Shown here: piece by piece, positions 1 to 11,312 of the stretch
How the letters are laid out: each line of letters begins with the position of its first letter
How positions within the stretch are numbered: position 1 is the stretch's first letter
Source of the DNA: Haliclystus octoradiatus
Lineage: Eukaryota; Cnidaria; Staurozoa; Stauromedusae; Haliclystidae
Reading direction: 5' to 3'
NCBI GenBank assembly: GCA_916610825.1
Contig: OU744448.1
Location: 31,762,160-31,826,159, forward strand
Length of the DNA: 64,000 nucleotides
Position numbers and translations under genes: made by a program
Notes under the pieces: model-generated
What the model was told of the DNA's origin: nothing
The model's database searches: none
The model's input: the letters and a program-made list of their open reading frames with translations, nothing else

Positions 1-69
1 GCTACTAAGAGCCAACTTATTATTTTGTTTTACTTTTTTATTAGTTTATTAATAATTTAGCTGCAATTT

Positions 70-830
70 AACGTTGAGCTCTTTGAGCAAATTGATGGCG
101 TAGCTATGAGTTCGCTGCCAGGTCTCCTTATGGAAAACGTATACATGTGTTACTTAGAAAGTGTTTTGGATAAAGATAATTTATTACCGCAACACTACCG
201 TAGATATGCAGATGATACATTGGCCGTTTTGTAAGATGAGCAGAAAGAGATATTTTGCTAAAAATGAATAGTACTTCATATCTTGAATTCATAAAAGAAA
301 ATCAGGAAGACAATGATTTATCATTTGTCTGTATTATGTTACACAATAGCGTTAATCAATTTAATACCTCTGTTCATCATAAATCAACGGATAACGGGCT
401 GCTACTTTAATATCAAAGTCACGTAAATGACCTGTACAAGAATAGACTGATATGGACAACGAGTGCACCGACTGTCTTCTAACAAAGAGCGTTTGATGTC
501 GAATGCTCAAGAATAAATGCCACGTTTTTAAATTTAGCTTATCCCATAGCAATAATAAATAATATATTTTTTGAATTTTTATCTAACATTAATAATAATG
601 TAGAAGTAGATAGGCCACTTCTTGACAACAGTAGCATCATTAATATTGTATTGGCAGTATTTGAGGATCAGACCTCTGCGAATTCGCTTGGGAGGCTTGA
701 GTTATTTAAGTGCAGGCATTGGCTGCATTTTAGACCAGTTTATACTAGTAAAAAGTTAATAGATGATTTAGAGAATCAGAGAATCCCTAAAAAGACAACA
801 TGGCTCCAATTATATTTTAGGTATTCCTTA
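70..830 (+). pseudogene. Penelope-like element reverse transcriptase remnant
   Basis: A decayed reverse transcriptase reads across several frames. Near 80-125 the translation gives FEQIDGVAMSSLPGLL, close to the QIDGVAMGSPL block of Penelope-like and related reverse transcriptases. About 25 codons later comes RYADDTLAVL at about 198-228, the catalytic YxDD block. A stop follows at once, and the downstream pieces (VHHKSTDNGLLL near 375-410, antisense-free + strand; VYTSKKLIDDL near 737-770) match the thumb region of this family but need frame changes. The element enters from the left edge, so its 5' part is outside. I see no GIY-YIG endonuclease domain downstream. The assignment to Penelope-like elements rather than another YADD reverse transcriptase rests on the QIDGVAMG block. 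Confidence 0.7.
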
Positions 831-833
831 TAA

Positions 834-1420
834 CAGGTAACCCTTTCTAACTGTAACTTTATACCAGGCAGATAAATAGATTATAATTTCTCTAAACCAC
901 AACTTGAGAACGGCTAACGAATGTAGCTTAACATTTTGCAAACCAAAAAGGCACAATCTCAATAAAGATAAATTCTGATGATAATAATAAATGCTCTTAT
1001 GATGATAAAAACTTAAATTGATTAGTTGATTATTGGTAAAATATTAAACGGCTGTTGTTCGTCACTGAAACATCTAAATTTGATTCTGAAACAAACAAAC
1101 AGCGTTCCCAAGCCTCATTAACAAACTTTAAGCAGTATAAGATAAATGAGAATAGCAAATACTCTAAGCCCCTATGTTTATCTCTCAATTACATATAAAT
1201 TATAATTGGACGAATGATTAACTTTAATCGTATCTTTGTAGCTATGGATTTGATTGAAAAACGTATGTTGCTTATTATACGAAAAAATCAAATGTAATTA
1301 TGTTGAACTTAATCGATAATAGTGAGGGAGGAAAAAAATAATTGTGCATTTTGTAATAGAAGCATGAACATTGGCAGAGATGCTCTTAATGGTGATAGCA
1401 GTTGATCGAGAAATTGCTGA
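834..1420. other. Intergenic, no feature seen
   Basis: AT-rich sequence following the Penelope-like remnant. It may be more of the same element, but no domain or repeat could be recognised. Confidence 0.5.
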
Positions 1421-1429
1421 TTGTCAGCA

Positions 1430-2095
1430 AACATCACAATTTTTAATTTTGTTTTTCAAAATCTTGGAGGAATGCCTTTTCTCAGCATGACCTGCAAATA
1501 TATAGTGTGTGCAACTAATTCTACTATGCTAAATGATCATTCAGATATGGCGATAAGATATTTTTGTCATATTTTCACCCCGCCCCCCCATTTCCACCAA
1601 CAATTAACGTTCTTGATATTTTCTTACACTATAAGAGCAATTACCTTGCAAAACATACTGTACAAGTAAGTAGAGTGTGTACAACTAATTTAGCGATGTT
1701 AAACGATCATTCAGACTTGGCTATAAGACATTTTTCGTCAATATTTGCACCCCAAATTTCATCCCAACCAAAGAGCAACATTTTTGATTTATTTCTTAAA
1801 ACTTTCATGCTTTAACATAGCATACACTGCAAATAAATAGTTTATGATACGTAATTTCTAAGCTATGCTAAACGATCATTCAGATTTGGCGATTAGACAG
1901 CTTTTGTCATATTTGCAACCTCATCCAGACTAAAAATCGACATTTGTGATTCATTTTTTCAAACTATCAGAGCAATGCCTTTTCACAACATACTCTGTAA
2001 GTAAATAGTGTGTGCAGTCAATTTAATTCCGTTCAACGATCATTCAGATTTGGCACGATGACACTTTTGTCATGCTTGCCCCCCCCCCACCTATG
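1430..2095. repeat. Minisatellite, four units of about 165-170 bp
   Basis: Four diverged head-to-tail units share a core reading AACGATCATTCAGATTTGGC. The core occurs near 1532, 1702, 1871 and 2035, giving periods of about 170, 169 and 165 bp. Each unit also carries an ACATACTGTAAGTAAATAGTGTG-like stretch upstream of the core and a pyrimidine-rich CACCCC stretch after it. Two short open frames cross it, but they follow the repeat and are not genes. Confidence 0.85.
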
Positions 2096-2360
2096 TAAAA
2101 TTTGACGATGGAAATTTTTATTTTTCAACATTGACTTTTACATTTAGAGTTCCTCGTTATAATGAATTTTAGTAGAGTATTTTTGTTGCTGCTTATCCTT
2201 TACTGTATAGCAACAGAGTTAAATGACGTCATCATATAATAAGATACGTCAGTGTATATAGAGACTACATGATCATGAAATAAAATAGATTACATATTAA
2301 TCAAACTTTTGGCAAAAAGAAGACGAAAGAATAGCAAGTTGATATATGACACTAAAATAA

Positions 2361-2390
2361 AAATAATAATAATTATTATTATTATTGTTA
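2361..2390. repeat. (AAT)n/(ATT)n microsatellite
   Basis: Alternating AAT and ATT triplets form a short simple repeat that is also nearly palindromic. Confidence 0.8.
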
Positions 2391-4148
2391 TGTTGATAGC
2401 AATTCATAACATAGCAGAAAGCATTATGTCTATTTACAATTGCAACACACAATTCTATGAATGTTATCTCAGATACGGTATGTTGTAAAATATATAGTGA
2501 TCTGCTGTAATTATCAGTAGTTTGTGTAGCAAATTCCTCTACTGAATTAAACCTTAAAATCAGAAGGAGAAGATCAGAATTTTTAAGGACCTATATACTG
2601 CATTAATGTTAAATACTATATAAATACAGTAAATGTAAACTTGAAATTATGATAAATCAATGAGATTTATGAGAACTCATAGAGACCTATGAGAACTCTA
2701 TGTACAGTTTACTATCGACATAACTTAGATTATATTTATTTATAAGAAGAAATATACAAATCAAATCAATCAAATCATTGTTGTTATTCTTGTTCTTCAA
2801 CATTATCCAATGAATAGTTCTAGCCTACAGTTCTCATCAAATTTAATTTAAAGTAAATCAACAACTAATACGTTACCTAATTTGGGAACATCGTGACATA
2901 GCTTACCGAATAGATAATCATCTCACATGTTAAGTAAAATCATACAATTGACAGTGAAACATTTAAAAGTGTTTGTATTTACAATAAATTACACTGAAGC
3001 AGCCAGTAGCCAAATAGAATGAGAGTGAGGCTAGAAGATTATTGACCAATCAGCTGCCACGTTGAGACAATGGGCCAAACAATGTTCGTGAGATCAAAAT
3101 GGTAAAGAACGAGAGTAAAGAGCAAAAACCTGTATTTCAAACATTTTATTTGAGTATTTTATGTTTCTAGTGGCCCTATTCAAAAATTTCATGATAAGTA
3201 CATAAATCTGTTGTCATACGAATTTCCATGTTTCCATCAGATGGAGCACAATTATATTATTTTGATGGTTTTTCCGACCGTACTTTAAAGCTTGCAATTG
3301 AAATTACTTTTAGTTTTCAATTTTTTTCACATAAGGCATGAAAGTACTGAAAGTATTAGAAATATTTATAAATGACTTTATCAGGAGTATGTCTTCGTTG
3401 GCTGTACTAATTAACAAATTTATATTGAATTCTCAACATTGATTAGTTTATGAACGCATTGATAAAGACTATTATTGTCCTTGAGATTTGAATATTACAT
3501 CAGTATTGGGCATACAAGATACAGAAAGTTTTAAAATAGATATTAATGTGATTTCGGCGCTATAAAATGTCACAGAAAAATCTACAGAAGTCTGTGGATA
3601 AAAGAAATATAAAAATATATCCAGCAAATTGTCTCTTCAAATAAGACATTTCTATAAAAAAAACCGCTATGAGAGGAGTGAGCATTGAATTTTCATTTTT
3701 TTCGTTAGCACGTCGAGATTAACTTAATTCTGCCCTGCAAAAAACTGAAGATGTTTACGAAATGAATACAAATAAGTTTGTACTGTAGCGCGCATGTAAT
3801 TATATCCTAGTCTTTGTAAACTTACTTCCTGTAAGTCTGTGTATGTCGCCTGTCAACATGTAAATCACTCTCTTCATCTTCAACCATCACCGTGTAACGT
3901 TGATCCTGTCCTAGAGGCTCTGTCATTATTGTTATACACGTATCAATATCAGTTATGTAGTAACTCATTGTATGTTACATTGGTGCCTAGTGTGAGGAAT
4001 TAACGATCAAATGTTTTTCATACCATTGGTATGGTCTTCGTTACGTTGACATGAACTCTTGAAATTTTAGCGGTTGATTTTGTTTATGTTTCGGTTTTGG
4101 TAGTTTATCGAGAGCTTTCCTTTCTATTCCAGAAATTCAGTATTTATA
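2391..4148. other. Intergenic, no gene seen
   Basis: About 1.7 kb of AT-rich sequence with stops in all frames. A small direct repeat, TATGAGAACTC(A/T)ATG, occurs near 2668-2702. I see nothing else. Confidence 0.5.
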
Positions 4149-4156
4149 CCTATAGC

Positions 4157-5880
4157 CAGGCGTGGATCCAGGAATTATTTAATGGGGGTCAAAATTAATT
4201 ACGTCATTTGCCACGCCCATTTTGTACACCAAAGAAAGATTGAGTAAGAATAAAGGAGTCAGTTAAAAATCACATAATGATAAACATGCACAATGACAAT
4301 AAATGTTAAATTGTAATGGTTATTTTGAGTTAAATATATATAATTATATTGAACTTCACTTCATCAAGAATTAGTCTTCAATATCCAATATACAATTCAG
4401 CTACAATCTGCAACATTAAAAAATGACAATCCACAAATAAAATATATATATATGAATTATAAATATGCACTCTTGAAAGGATGTAGTGTTATATAAAATT
4501 GATGAATTTATCCGGGATTTATATCGATTATAAGAATGTTCCATTTTATGAGAAATCCTTATAGTCCTGGTATTTGAAGTGAGTTTACAAGCAGTCAGAA
4601 GAATCCAATAGCGTGACAAATTCAATTCAAATCAGAACTACAATCACAATTATTTCAAATATAAACAATTGTTATGGCTTCTCTGAACTTGCCCTCTTTC
4701 TGGTTGCTTTTGTCAGGTTCAAGTTTATTTATTCTTTGTCGACCTTGGAAATTGCGACACAACTGAGTTCATGTTAAAATGATATAAGCAACGTTATTTA
4801 TATAACAGATGTACTTACACATTGACTCCAAGTTCTCTACCAGTTTGTACAATTTCTAATTACTGCGTATAATTTCTGCGTGTAAATCTATCGATCGGCC
4901 TTCCAATTCATTCTTCCAAAAATATCTCGTTGTTGATTAGGGATCAATTCGTAATAATTCGAAGAAAGTCTTGATAAAATAGGTAATCTCTGTCGTCATC
5001 ACCATTGCAATAAACATGGTTTGTCTCTTTCTTCATGACTATTGCAATACACATGGTTTGTAGCAAAGTAGATTTGCTTTGAATTTGTTCTGATGCTTCA
5101 ACGCTGATAGTCACTCACACGAGAACAAGACCGTTGATTAAAACTGCAGAAATATCTAGAAGCACCATGTGAAGCTAATTTGAATTTATCCAATCAGATA
5201 TCAAGACTGAGCTCAACACGTGCCATTTCTGCGAACATATTTGCGAACATGTTTTTGAGATTACGACCCAAAAACACAGGCAAAATTTCCTCAAATTCTG
5301 TAGGTCAAAACTACCACGTGGGTAGGTCAATTGTTATATTTTCAGCCAAGTCACCAATCGATGACTCGAACACACAAAAGAAATGGGATGGGCGGTCAAA
5401 ATAGCTCCCGGATGAGCTCGCCGACGGTAGGCCAATTGTTAAAAAAATTCGAGACAGAAACAATAGACAGAGTTATAAACAATAGATTTTCTAAGACCGC
5501 AAAACTGTAGTCGTGACGCTGGTGTGGATCTTTTCTACTGCCGCAGCATACCGCAGCCCCGCTTGACTTCAGTATATTACGTAATCTAATACAACTTCTG
5601 AGGGAATCAAAACGTTAAACGCTGAACATTGAATTCATTAAGATTACGTCTACGATAATTAATTGCAAAATAAATACGAACATTAAATATTGAAAGTTTA
5701 TCGTTAAAAATAATTGAACAGAAGATAAAAAGGAATGATAATTTTGATCAAAATACAAAATAAATTCATCATTAACAAATGAACGACGACGTGAAATTTA
5801 TAGTGACGTCATCTTTAAATTTTACCGAAAAATTTATGGGTGGCATTTGACCTACTTGCACCCGTCTGGATCCGCGCCTG
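4157..5880. mobile_element. Non-autonomous hAT-like transposon
   Basis: The left end CAGGCGTGGATCCAG and the reverse complement of the right end, CAGGCGCGGATCCAG, are terminal inverted repeats with one mismatch in 15. They are flanked on both sides by the identical octamer CCTATAGC (4149-4156 and 5881-5888). An 8-bp target duplication with a CAGG-type terminus is typical of hAT elements. The 1724-bp interior holds no transposase: the longest frame, 74 codons at 5180-5404, matches nothing I know. It must have been moved by a transposase supplied elsewhere. The exact octamer implies a rather recent insertion. Confidence 0.88.
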
Positions 5881-6216
5881 CCTATAGCTAGGAATTACGT
5901 GCGAAAATTGGACATTAAAGGAGGATTAGATGTATTAACGAAATCAAATTATGTTATTTTGAACAACTAAGAAACTTCAAAAAGCAGTAACTCAATAAAA
6001 TTATATATGACTCTACAAATATTCACTATATTTGCTTTTTATTACTTGTTATCTAATGCCATGTTTAAATAATTATCGGTTGTTTCGTATTTTCATAAAT
6101 TTAAATTTCGTTTATGGGGAGATGACCTTATTGGCGTTAACCAATCAATTTGCAAGAATATATCGTAGCAAATCTTTGTTCATCTTTATTAGTAGCTTCT
6201 TAGTAAAACATTCAAA

Positions 6217-6416
6217 GTAAAGGATAGCGAAAATAGAAGAGAAAACTCTGAGAATTGCGACGTTTCAATTAATCATATATCATTTTTAGCGAAAGAGAAT
6301 AAATTTAAAGTTGACAGGGTATATGTAGTATAAAAAAATAATCTAATTTACAAATTTAATCTAATTCCATCGAAAAGTCGCAATTCTCCGAGTTTTCTCT
6401 TGTCGCTATCCTTTAT
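6217..6416. mobile_element. Short foldback MITE
   Basis: About 45 bp at the left (TAAAGGATAGCG then AGAGAAAACTC and GAATTGCGAC) is repeated in inverse at the right with a few changes. The loop is about 100 bp. TTCAAA occurs directly outside both ends (6211-6216 and 6417-6422), a possible 6-bp target duplication. There is no coding capacity. Confidence 0.7.
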
Positions 6417-6422
6417 TTCAAA

Positions 6423-8017
6423 TCCTTTGTTATGTTCTAAAAGGACTTATAGCTATTCTCGTAGCTTGCTATTATGTTTTATTATAACATTATATTATTT
6501 AGCTTGTTATTACTCACTGAAAAGATGTTTACAACTTAGAAAGGTATAAAATATTCAAACAGCTCGCTATTCTCGCACATTAATTAGTATAGGAATGCAA
6601 ATTCTTTGGAAATTAGTATTACTGTGATATATAATGAGACAAACATATTGATTATTCAAAACATATTGATTATTGATTACCCAATTTTAACGGTATTGTT
6701 GATATAGATTAGACTATAATTGATGTCTACAGTATATTCCATAGAAATTTATTCAGAATACTAACTAGCCTGTTCAGAAAATCACACACGGCAAGACACC
6801 TGCCTTAGTAGAGTAGCTGCATTGCAAACCAGGACGACATAAATATTATTTTGTTATAATGTTGGATGGAATAATATGGTAAAGTCAACACTTCAATTAA
6901 CTGGAAACTCTCAACGTTTTAATGATATTTATGACTTCTGAATTTGCATAATACCTTCTATCATTTACTGGTTGTTGCAGTTTTACTGTCATTGTCAATG
7001 GATTCGAAGGTAAATATTCTTTGATGGTTATATTCTTATTTAATCTCGATATCTCGATATCATTATAGTTAGACAGTAAGAAAGTATATTTGCTACCTAT
7101 CAATCAGATGTGCTACTAGGCAATCTATTCACCATATAAAATATATAGTAATCAGGTGCTTTCAATAAATTATGGACTCAGTAAATGTTTAATTATTTGT
7201 CACTACCCTCTCTCTGTACACAACTTTTATACCACCTCCTGCATCCAACAGCGCACCCCTTCTTCAATTTCACATATTCGTTTTTACTTGTTGTTTCGAA
7301 AAGTCCCACCAAAAGTATACAAGTGCTTCCTTTCTTATAATCAAGCCAATTTCGCGCTTATAATGACCTTATATTTTAAACACTCGTTTCTATCATACAC
7401 TTGCCATTTTTGTCTCTCCTCTGCAAACACTCTCGATATTAGTAAAACCATCAGTACCAACATGGCCACAAAAATAGGCCACAAAAGAAAAGATAAGAGG
7501 AAATAGCCAACAATAGATATTTTCTTTTATCGTAAAAACAAAACATCAATAATTCTCAACTATAATTATCTAATTATCTATCAATAATTAGTGAATTATC
7601 TATATTACTCATCTGATAACATAACCATACCATAGCATATTTTGATTATTCGTAATTACTTAGTAATAACTGTATAGATGGCCATAATAGAGGGAGGAAT
7701 ATATGCATGATTCAAATGATTGTAGATTACAGAGCCTCTATGATGGTTCACAAAAATGGGCGTAAAAGAAGAGAAATCCAAGCTGAAAATTCGATACTGC
7801 AGGTTTAAACGGAAATGATACCCTTAAATTGCAGAATATTATACCCTTTGATAGTTTTAGGATTCGAAATACCATTCGCAAACCTTAAAGAAATGATCTT
7901 GATTTATAGCAACAGGAATTATGCTGGAAATCGAAAACTGTAGAAAAGGAAACTAACTTTGAAAATCTGATTCTCTTGATAACTAATCAAGGGGGTAACT
8001 CCACTGTGACAGCTACA
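6423..8017. other. Intergenic; one unassigned 116-codon open frame
   Basis: The longest stop-free frame runs 7156-7506 (+) and starts on a non-ATG codon in the extended frame. Its translation is rich in Ser, Tyr, Phe and Cys with no recognisable domain. Local GC is higher than around it, so an untranslated or exon segment of an unseen gene is possible. I do not call it a gene. Confidence 0.35.
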
Positions 8018-8282
8018 CAGGGACGTGCCACTTTTTTGGGTCCATATTCCAGCTGAGAAAAATCTTTTTGGGTATGAGATTTCAAATTTTGGAGCTTTTG
8101 GGTATCCTACTTTTGGCTTTTTCAACAATTTTTAAGAAAATTATGCATCATTTTTGTGTATTTACTTACAATCAATCAACTTGCTCAAACTTTTTGGGTA
8201 GCATCAACAGAATTTTTGGAACTTTTTGGGTACTTTACTTTTTTTAAAAGTGGCACCCTCCACCTCCCCTCTCCCGTCCCTG
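8018..8282. mobile_element. MITE with CAGGGACG termini
   Basis: The left end reads CAGGGACGTGCCACTTTTTT. The right end, inverted, reads CAGGGACGGGAG and then, after an insertion, GTGCCACTTTT. The interior carries several TTTTTGGGTA motifs on both sides. The CAGGGACG ends look hAT-like, but I cannot find a convincing 8-bp target duplication. Confidence 0.6.
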
Positions 8283-9540
8283 AAGAGCTGGAGTTACACT
8301 CCGGGTAACTAAGTAATGGAAACGAAAGGAAACAGTCCGTGGAAGCTTTATAGACTTTATAGTATAGAAGAAAGGAAATAAAATATGAAAAGCAATAGAT
8401 ATAAAACAATCTGTTGTGCTTTGACTTAAGCTTGTTGAAAATATTCAATCCCGAAAGTTAAATATTTTTCTAAATATTCAATAACGCCCCTATCAAAATC
8501 GTAATATACAGCTGCACTAAGAAAACGGAAGCGTCATCATAACTCCAATCAACAAAATATCATCAGCGATAATATCTTAAATCACACACAATAGTGGCGC
8601 CTTATTATGCAGCTGCAGTACTAAACAATCATGCCGTTCAACCCCATCACGGCCGATGATCTTTCCAACTGAATTTATCTATAACGTAGAGCATAGTAGA
8701 TGTAATCTAAACGCCAAAGGAAAAAATACTAAGGGAACCGCCTTGGCATAGACATTGAAAGTGTGATGTCTCCAAAACATTTCTCAATTAAACAAACTCG
8801 TAACAAAAGTTGGAAAATTCTGAATTCTTATCCAAAAACAATTCATATTCAACAAAAGTTATTAATTCAAAGCGAGAGTGTATCAAAATAGGGCGTATCC
8901 TATTCAGCTAAATAGATGCATTCCTTTGTACCAAAGTACTTACTTTTTTTCAAGCGAAAGTCACCATTATGATGGCCCATTGCCGCCATAATTAAAATAA
9001 ATAAAACATAAACAAGTGTTAATCGAAGCCATAGTAAAATAAAAATAAATAAACAAGTCCATTGACGCCAAGGTAATTGTGAGCATTTTCAAGAACTAAA
9101 ACAACAAATACGCTTATTGAATCAAACACACTAGTATCTCAAAATCATCTTTGATATAGATTGACTCTGATTGAGTGCTTATTTTTGATACTTTAACACT
9201 TTAACTAGCTGTTGACTTGCTCCAAGTCTCATTTATTTTTATGATGATTTTGATATGTTTGTAGGTTTGCCGCTTACCAACCATCAAATACCTGCAAATC
9301 AATACTTGTCAGCAGGATCTCTTTAACTTAAAAATAATGTTCCTTTCTTGCTGACCAATTTGTAAATGATAATACCCTTATAATCGCATTCTGATGCGTA
9401 TACAGATTCGTCCACTGCAGTCCCATACTGCATTTCGTTCTCGTAATCTTAGCAATTACTCAGAATTGTTATAAATTGGTGCTTCAACATGAAAATATGA
9501 AATTGCAGATCGCTTAATTTCATAAGAAAAAAGTTAAAGT
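8283..9540. other. Intergenic, no feature seen
   Basis: About 1.25 kb without a credible reading frame or repeat. The 87-codon frame that overlaps 8185-8448 mainly follows the MITE edge. Confidence 0.5.
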
Positions 9541-9559
9541 GCACATGATACGAAAAAAT

Positions 9560-10300
9560 TTTAAAGCAGATTCAGGTAGCTGCGGGCAAATGATGAATCA
9601 TTGTGACAATGATTTCTGGGTTTAAATGCGTATAAGTTGAGATAGTTAATGTTGAATGTACCCAATATTTACGATCATTCAGTGTTTTCCAAACTGAGAA
9701 CGACAGTCGGAATGACAAGAAGTCCAAGTCAGCTATATTAGGACACCCTTTCTGCTTGAAATAAATATAATTTATTGAGAAATACATGAATTATAATGGG
9801 TTTTAATTGTTGGATTTTACTTGTTTTCTGCCAAAAATGTGTCAATCATCCTCCGCGGAATGCGGGTTGGATTGCGCATCTGCTATTTTACGTACACATT
9901 AATTCCATTTGTGACAGGTGTTTGTCAGGTGTTTGAGCCTTTTTATACAGAAAAACGCTATTTCAACTACTAAATGTCCTTGTATATCATGTGTTTCTCG
10001 GTTAAATGAACTCCTTTCAACAGAAAAGGTGTCCGAAAGGTGTAGGAATAGCTGACGCAGGCGTTAGAAACTTTAAATTCCGCTTGATGGAGATACGATT
10101 TTTTAAGTTTTTTTAATTATCATTTTCCTATAGTAAGCCCTTTTGTCCTTCACACTATCGTTCCGAGTTTGGAAAAAGTGACTAATCGAGAATAGGCTAG
10201 ATTCAACATTGAATATCTCTGCTTATACGCGTTCAAACTAAAAAATTTTTTTCATCATTCTTCATCATTTAGCATCAGCTACTCGAATCTGTGATAAAAC
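9560..10300. repeat. Large foldback repeat, copy 1
   Basis: The left arm (about 9610-9760) and right arm (about 10025-10250) are imperfect inverted copies. Both contain a TTTTCCAAACT(G/C)(A/G)GAACGA block, a GTGTCC/GGACAC block and a block related to TTGAATATCTCTGC. A second member of the family lies at about 20240-21010 with the same blocks, so this is a dispersed mobile family, probably non-autonomous. No transposase is visible. Ends and target duplication were not resolved. Confidence 0.65.
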
Positions 10301-10730
10301 TGTGTAACTCTTGGTCACCTCAGTGTTTATTTTTTACAAACAATATCACCCAATTCGTTTAAAATAAGTATGAAATTTAGTAGATTTCGCTAATTACACA
10401 AATTATGGTTATATACATGGAGAAGCACGACAGCACCTGAATAAAGGAAAACTTATTTTACAAAGGAATGATGTTAAGTAGAGATAATTATCATTAGAAA
10501 ATCAAAATAGAAGGAATAAATGTGCCATTATCTTCACGAATATGCTGCAATAACATAATAAGACATGTTGAATGGCTTCCTGCATTTGAAATAAACACTA
10601 TTGTTATTTATGTTGTCGACAGCCGGTTCAAGAATTGCATTCTTAATTTTGAATAGCTAATTAAAATATCATAATCCTATCTATACATCAACATTTAACA
10701 AGCTGAACATTTAACGTTTGAATTTAATTT

Positions 10731-11312
10731 GACACTATTACATCTGTTCAAATTCGCTTTAGATTTCATAAGTAATTCATTTTAGATTATATAAACAGTT
10801 CATTTTGCCTTGGAAGAAATGTAACAGCAATATAGAAACTGCATTATTGGGATATTCATGCATTAACAAATAATAAGAGCCGTTTAAATGAAATTTGGCA
10901 CTATTACATCTCTTCTAATTGTGAGTTCATCTTAGATTATATAAACAGTTCATTTTGCCTTGAAAAAAATGTTAGCAACAATATAGAAATTGAATTATTG
11001 GGATGTTTATACATTAACGTTTAACAAGCGCTGGTTAAATTATATTCGACACTACATTATATCTGCTCTCATTGTGAAATCATTTTATATTTTATATATA
11101 GACAATTTTGCCTTGAAAGAAATGTTAGCAACAATATGAAATTTGAAATATTGGGATAATTATACATCAACGTTAACAAGTGCCAGTTAAAGTGAATTCG
11201 ACACTATTACATATTTTCTCATGTGAATTCATTTTAGATTTTATAAACAGCTCATTTTGCCTCGAAAGAAGTGTTAATAACAATATGGAAATTGAAATAT
11301 CCCATACAACAT
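10731..11312. repeat. Tandem array upstream of and overlapping the opsin start
   Basis: Four diverged units start near 10731, 10897, 11048 and 11200, each beginning GACACTATTACAT or a variant. Each then contains TTTTAGATT-TATAAACAG-TCATTTTGCCT and an AACAATAT(A/G)GAAATTGAA block. The period is about 166, then 151 and 152 bp. In the last unit that final block becomes the opsin start codon and first codons. The other units read TATAGAAA or TATGAAAT at this place and do not open the same frame. Confidence 0.8.

Noticed and set aside
11180-11284. A longer opsin start at 11180
   Set aside because: The first codon there is GTG, and the 35 extra codons are tandem-repeat sequence; the first ATG is at 11285.
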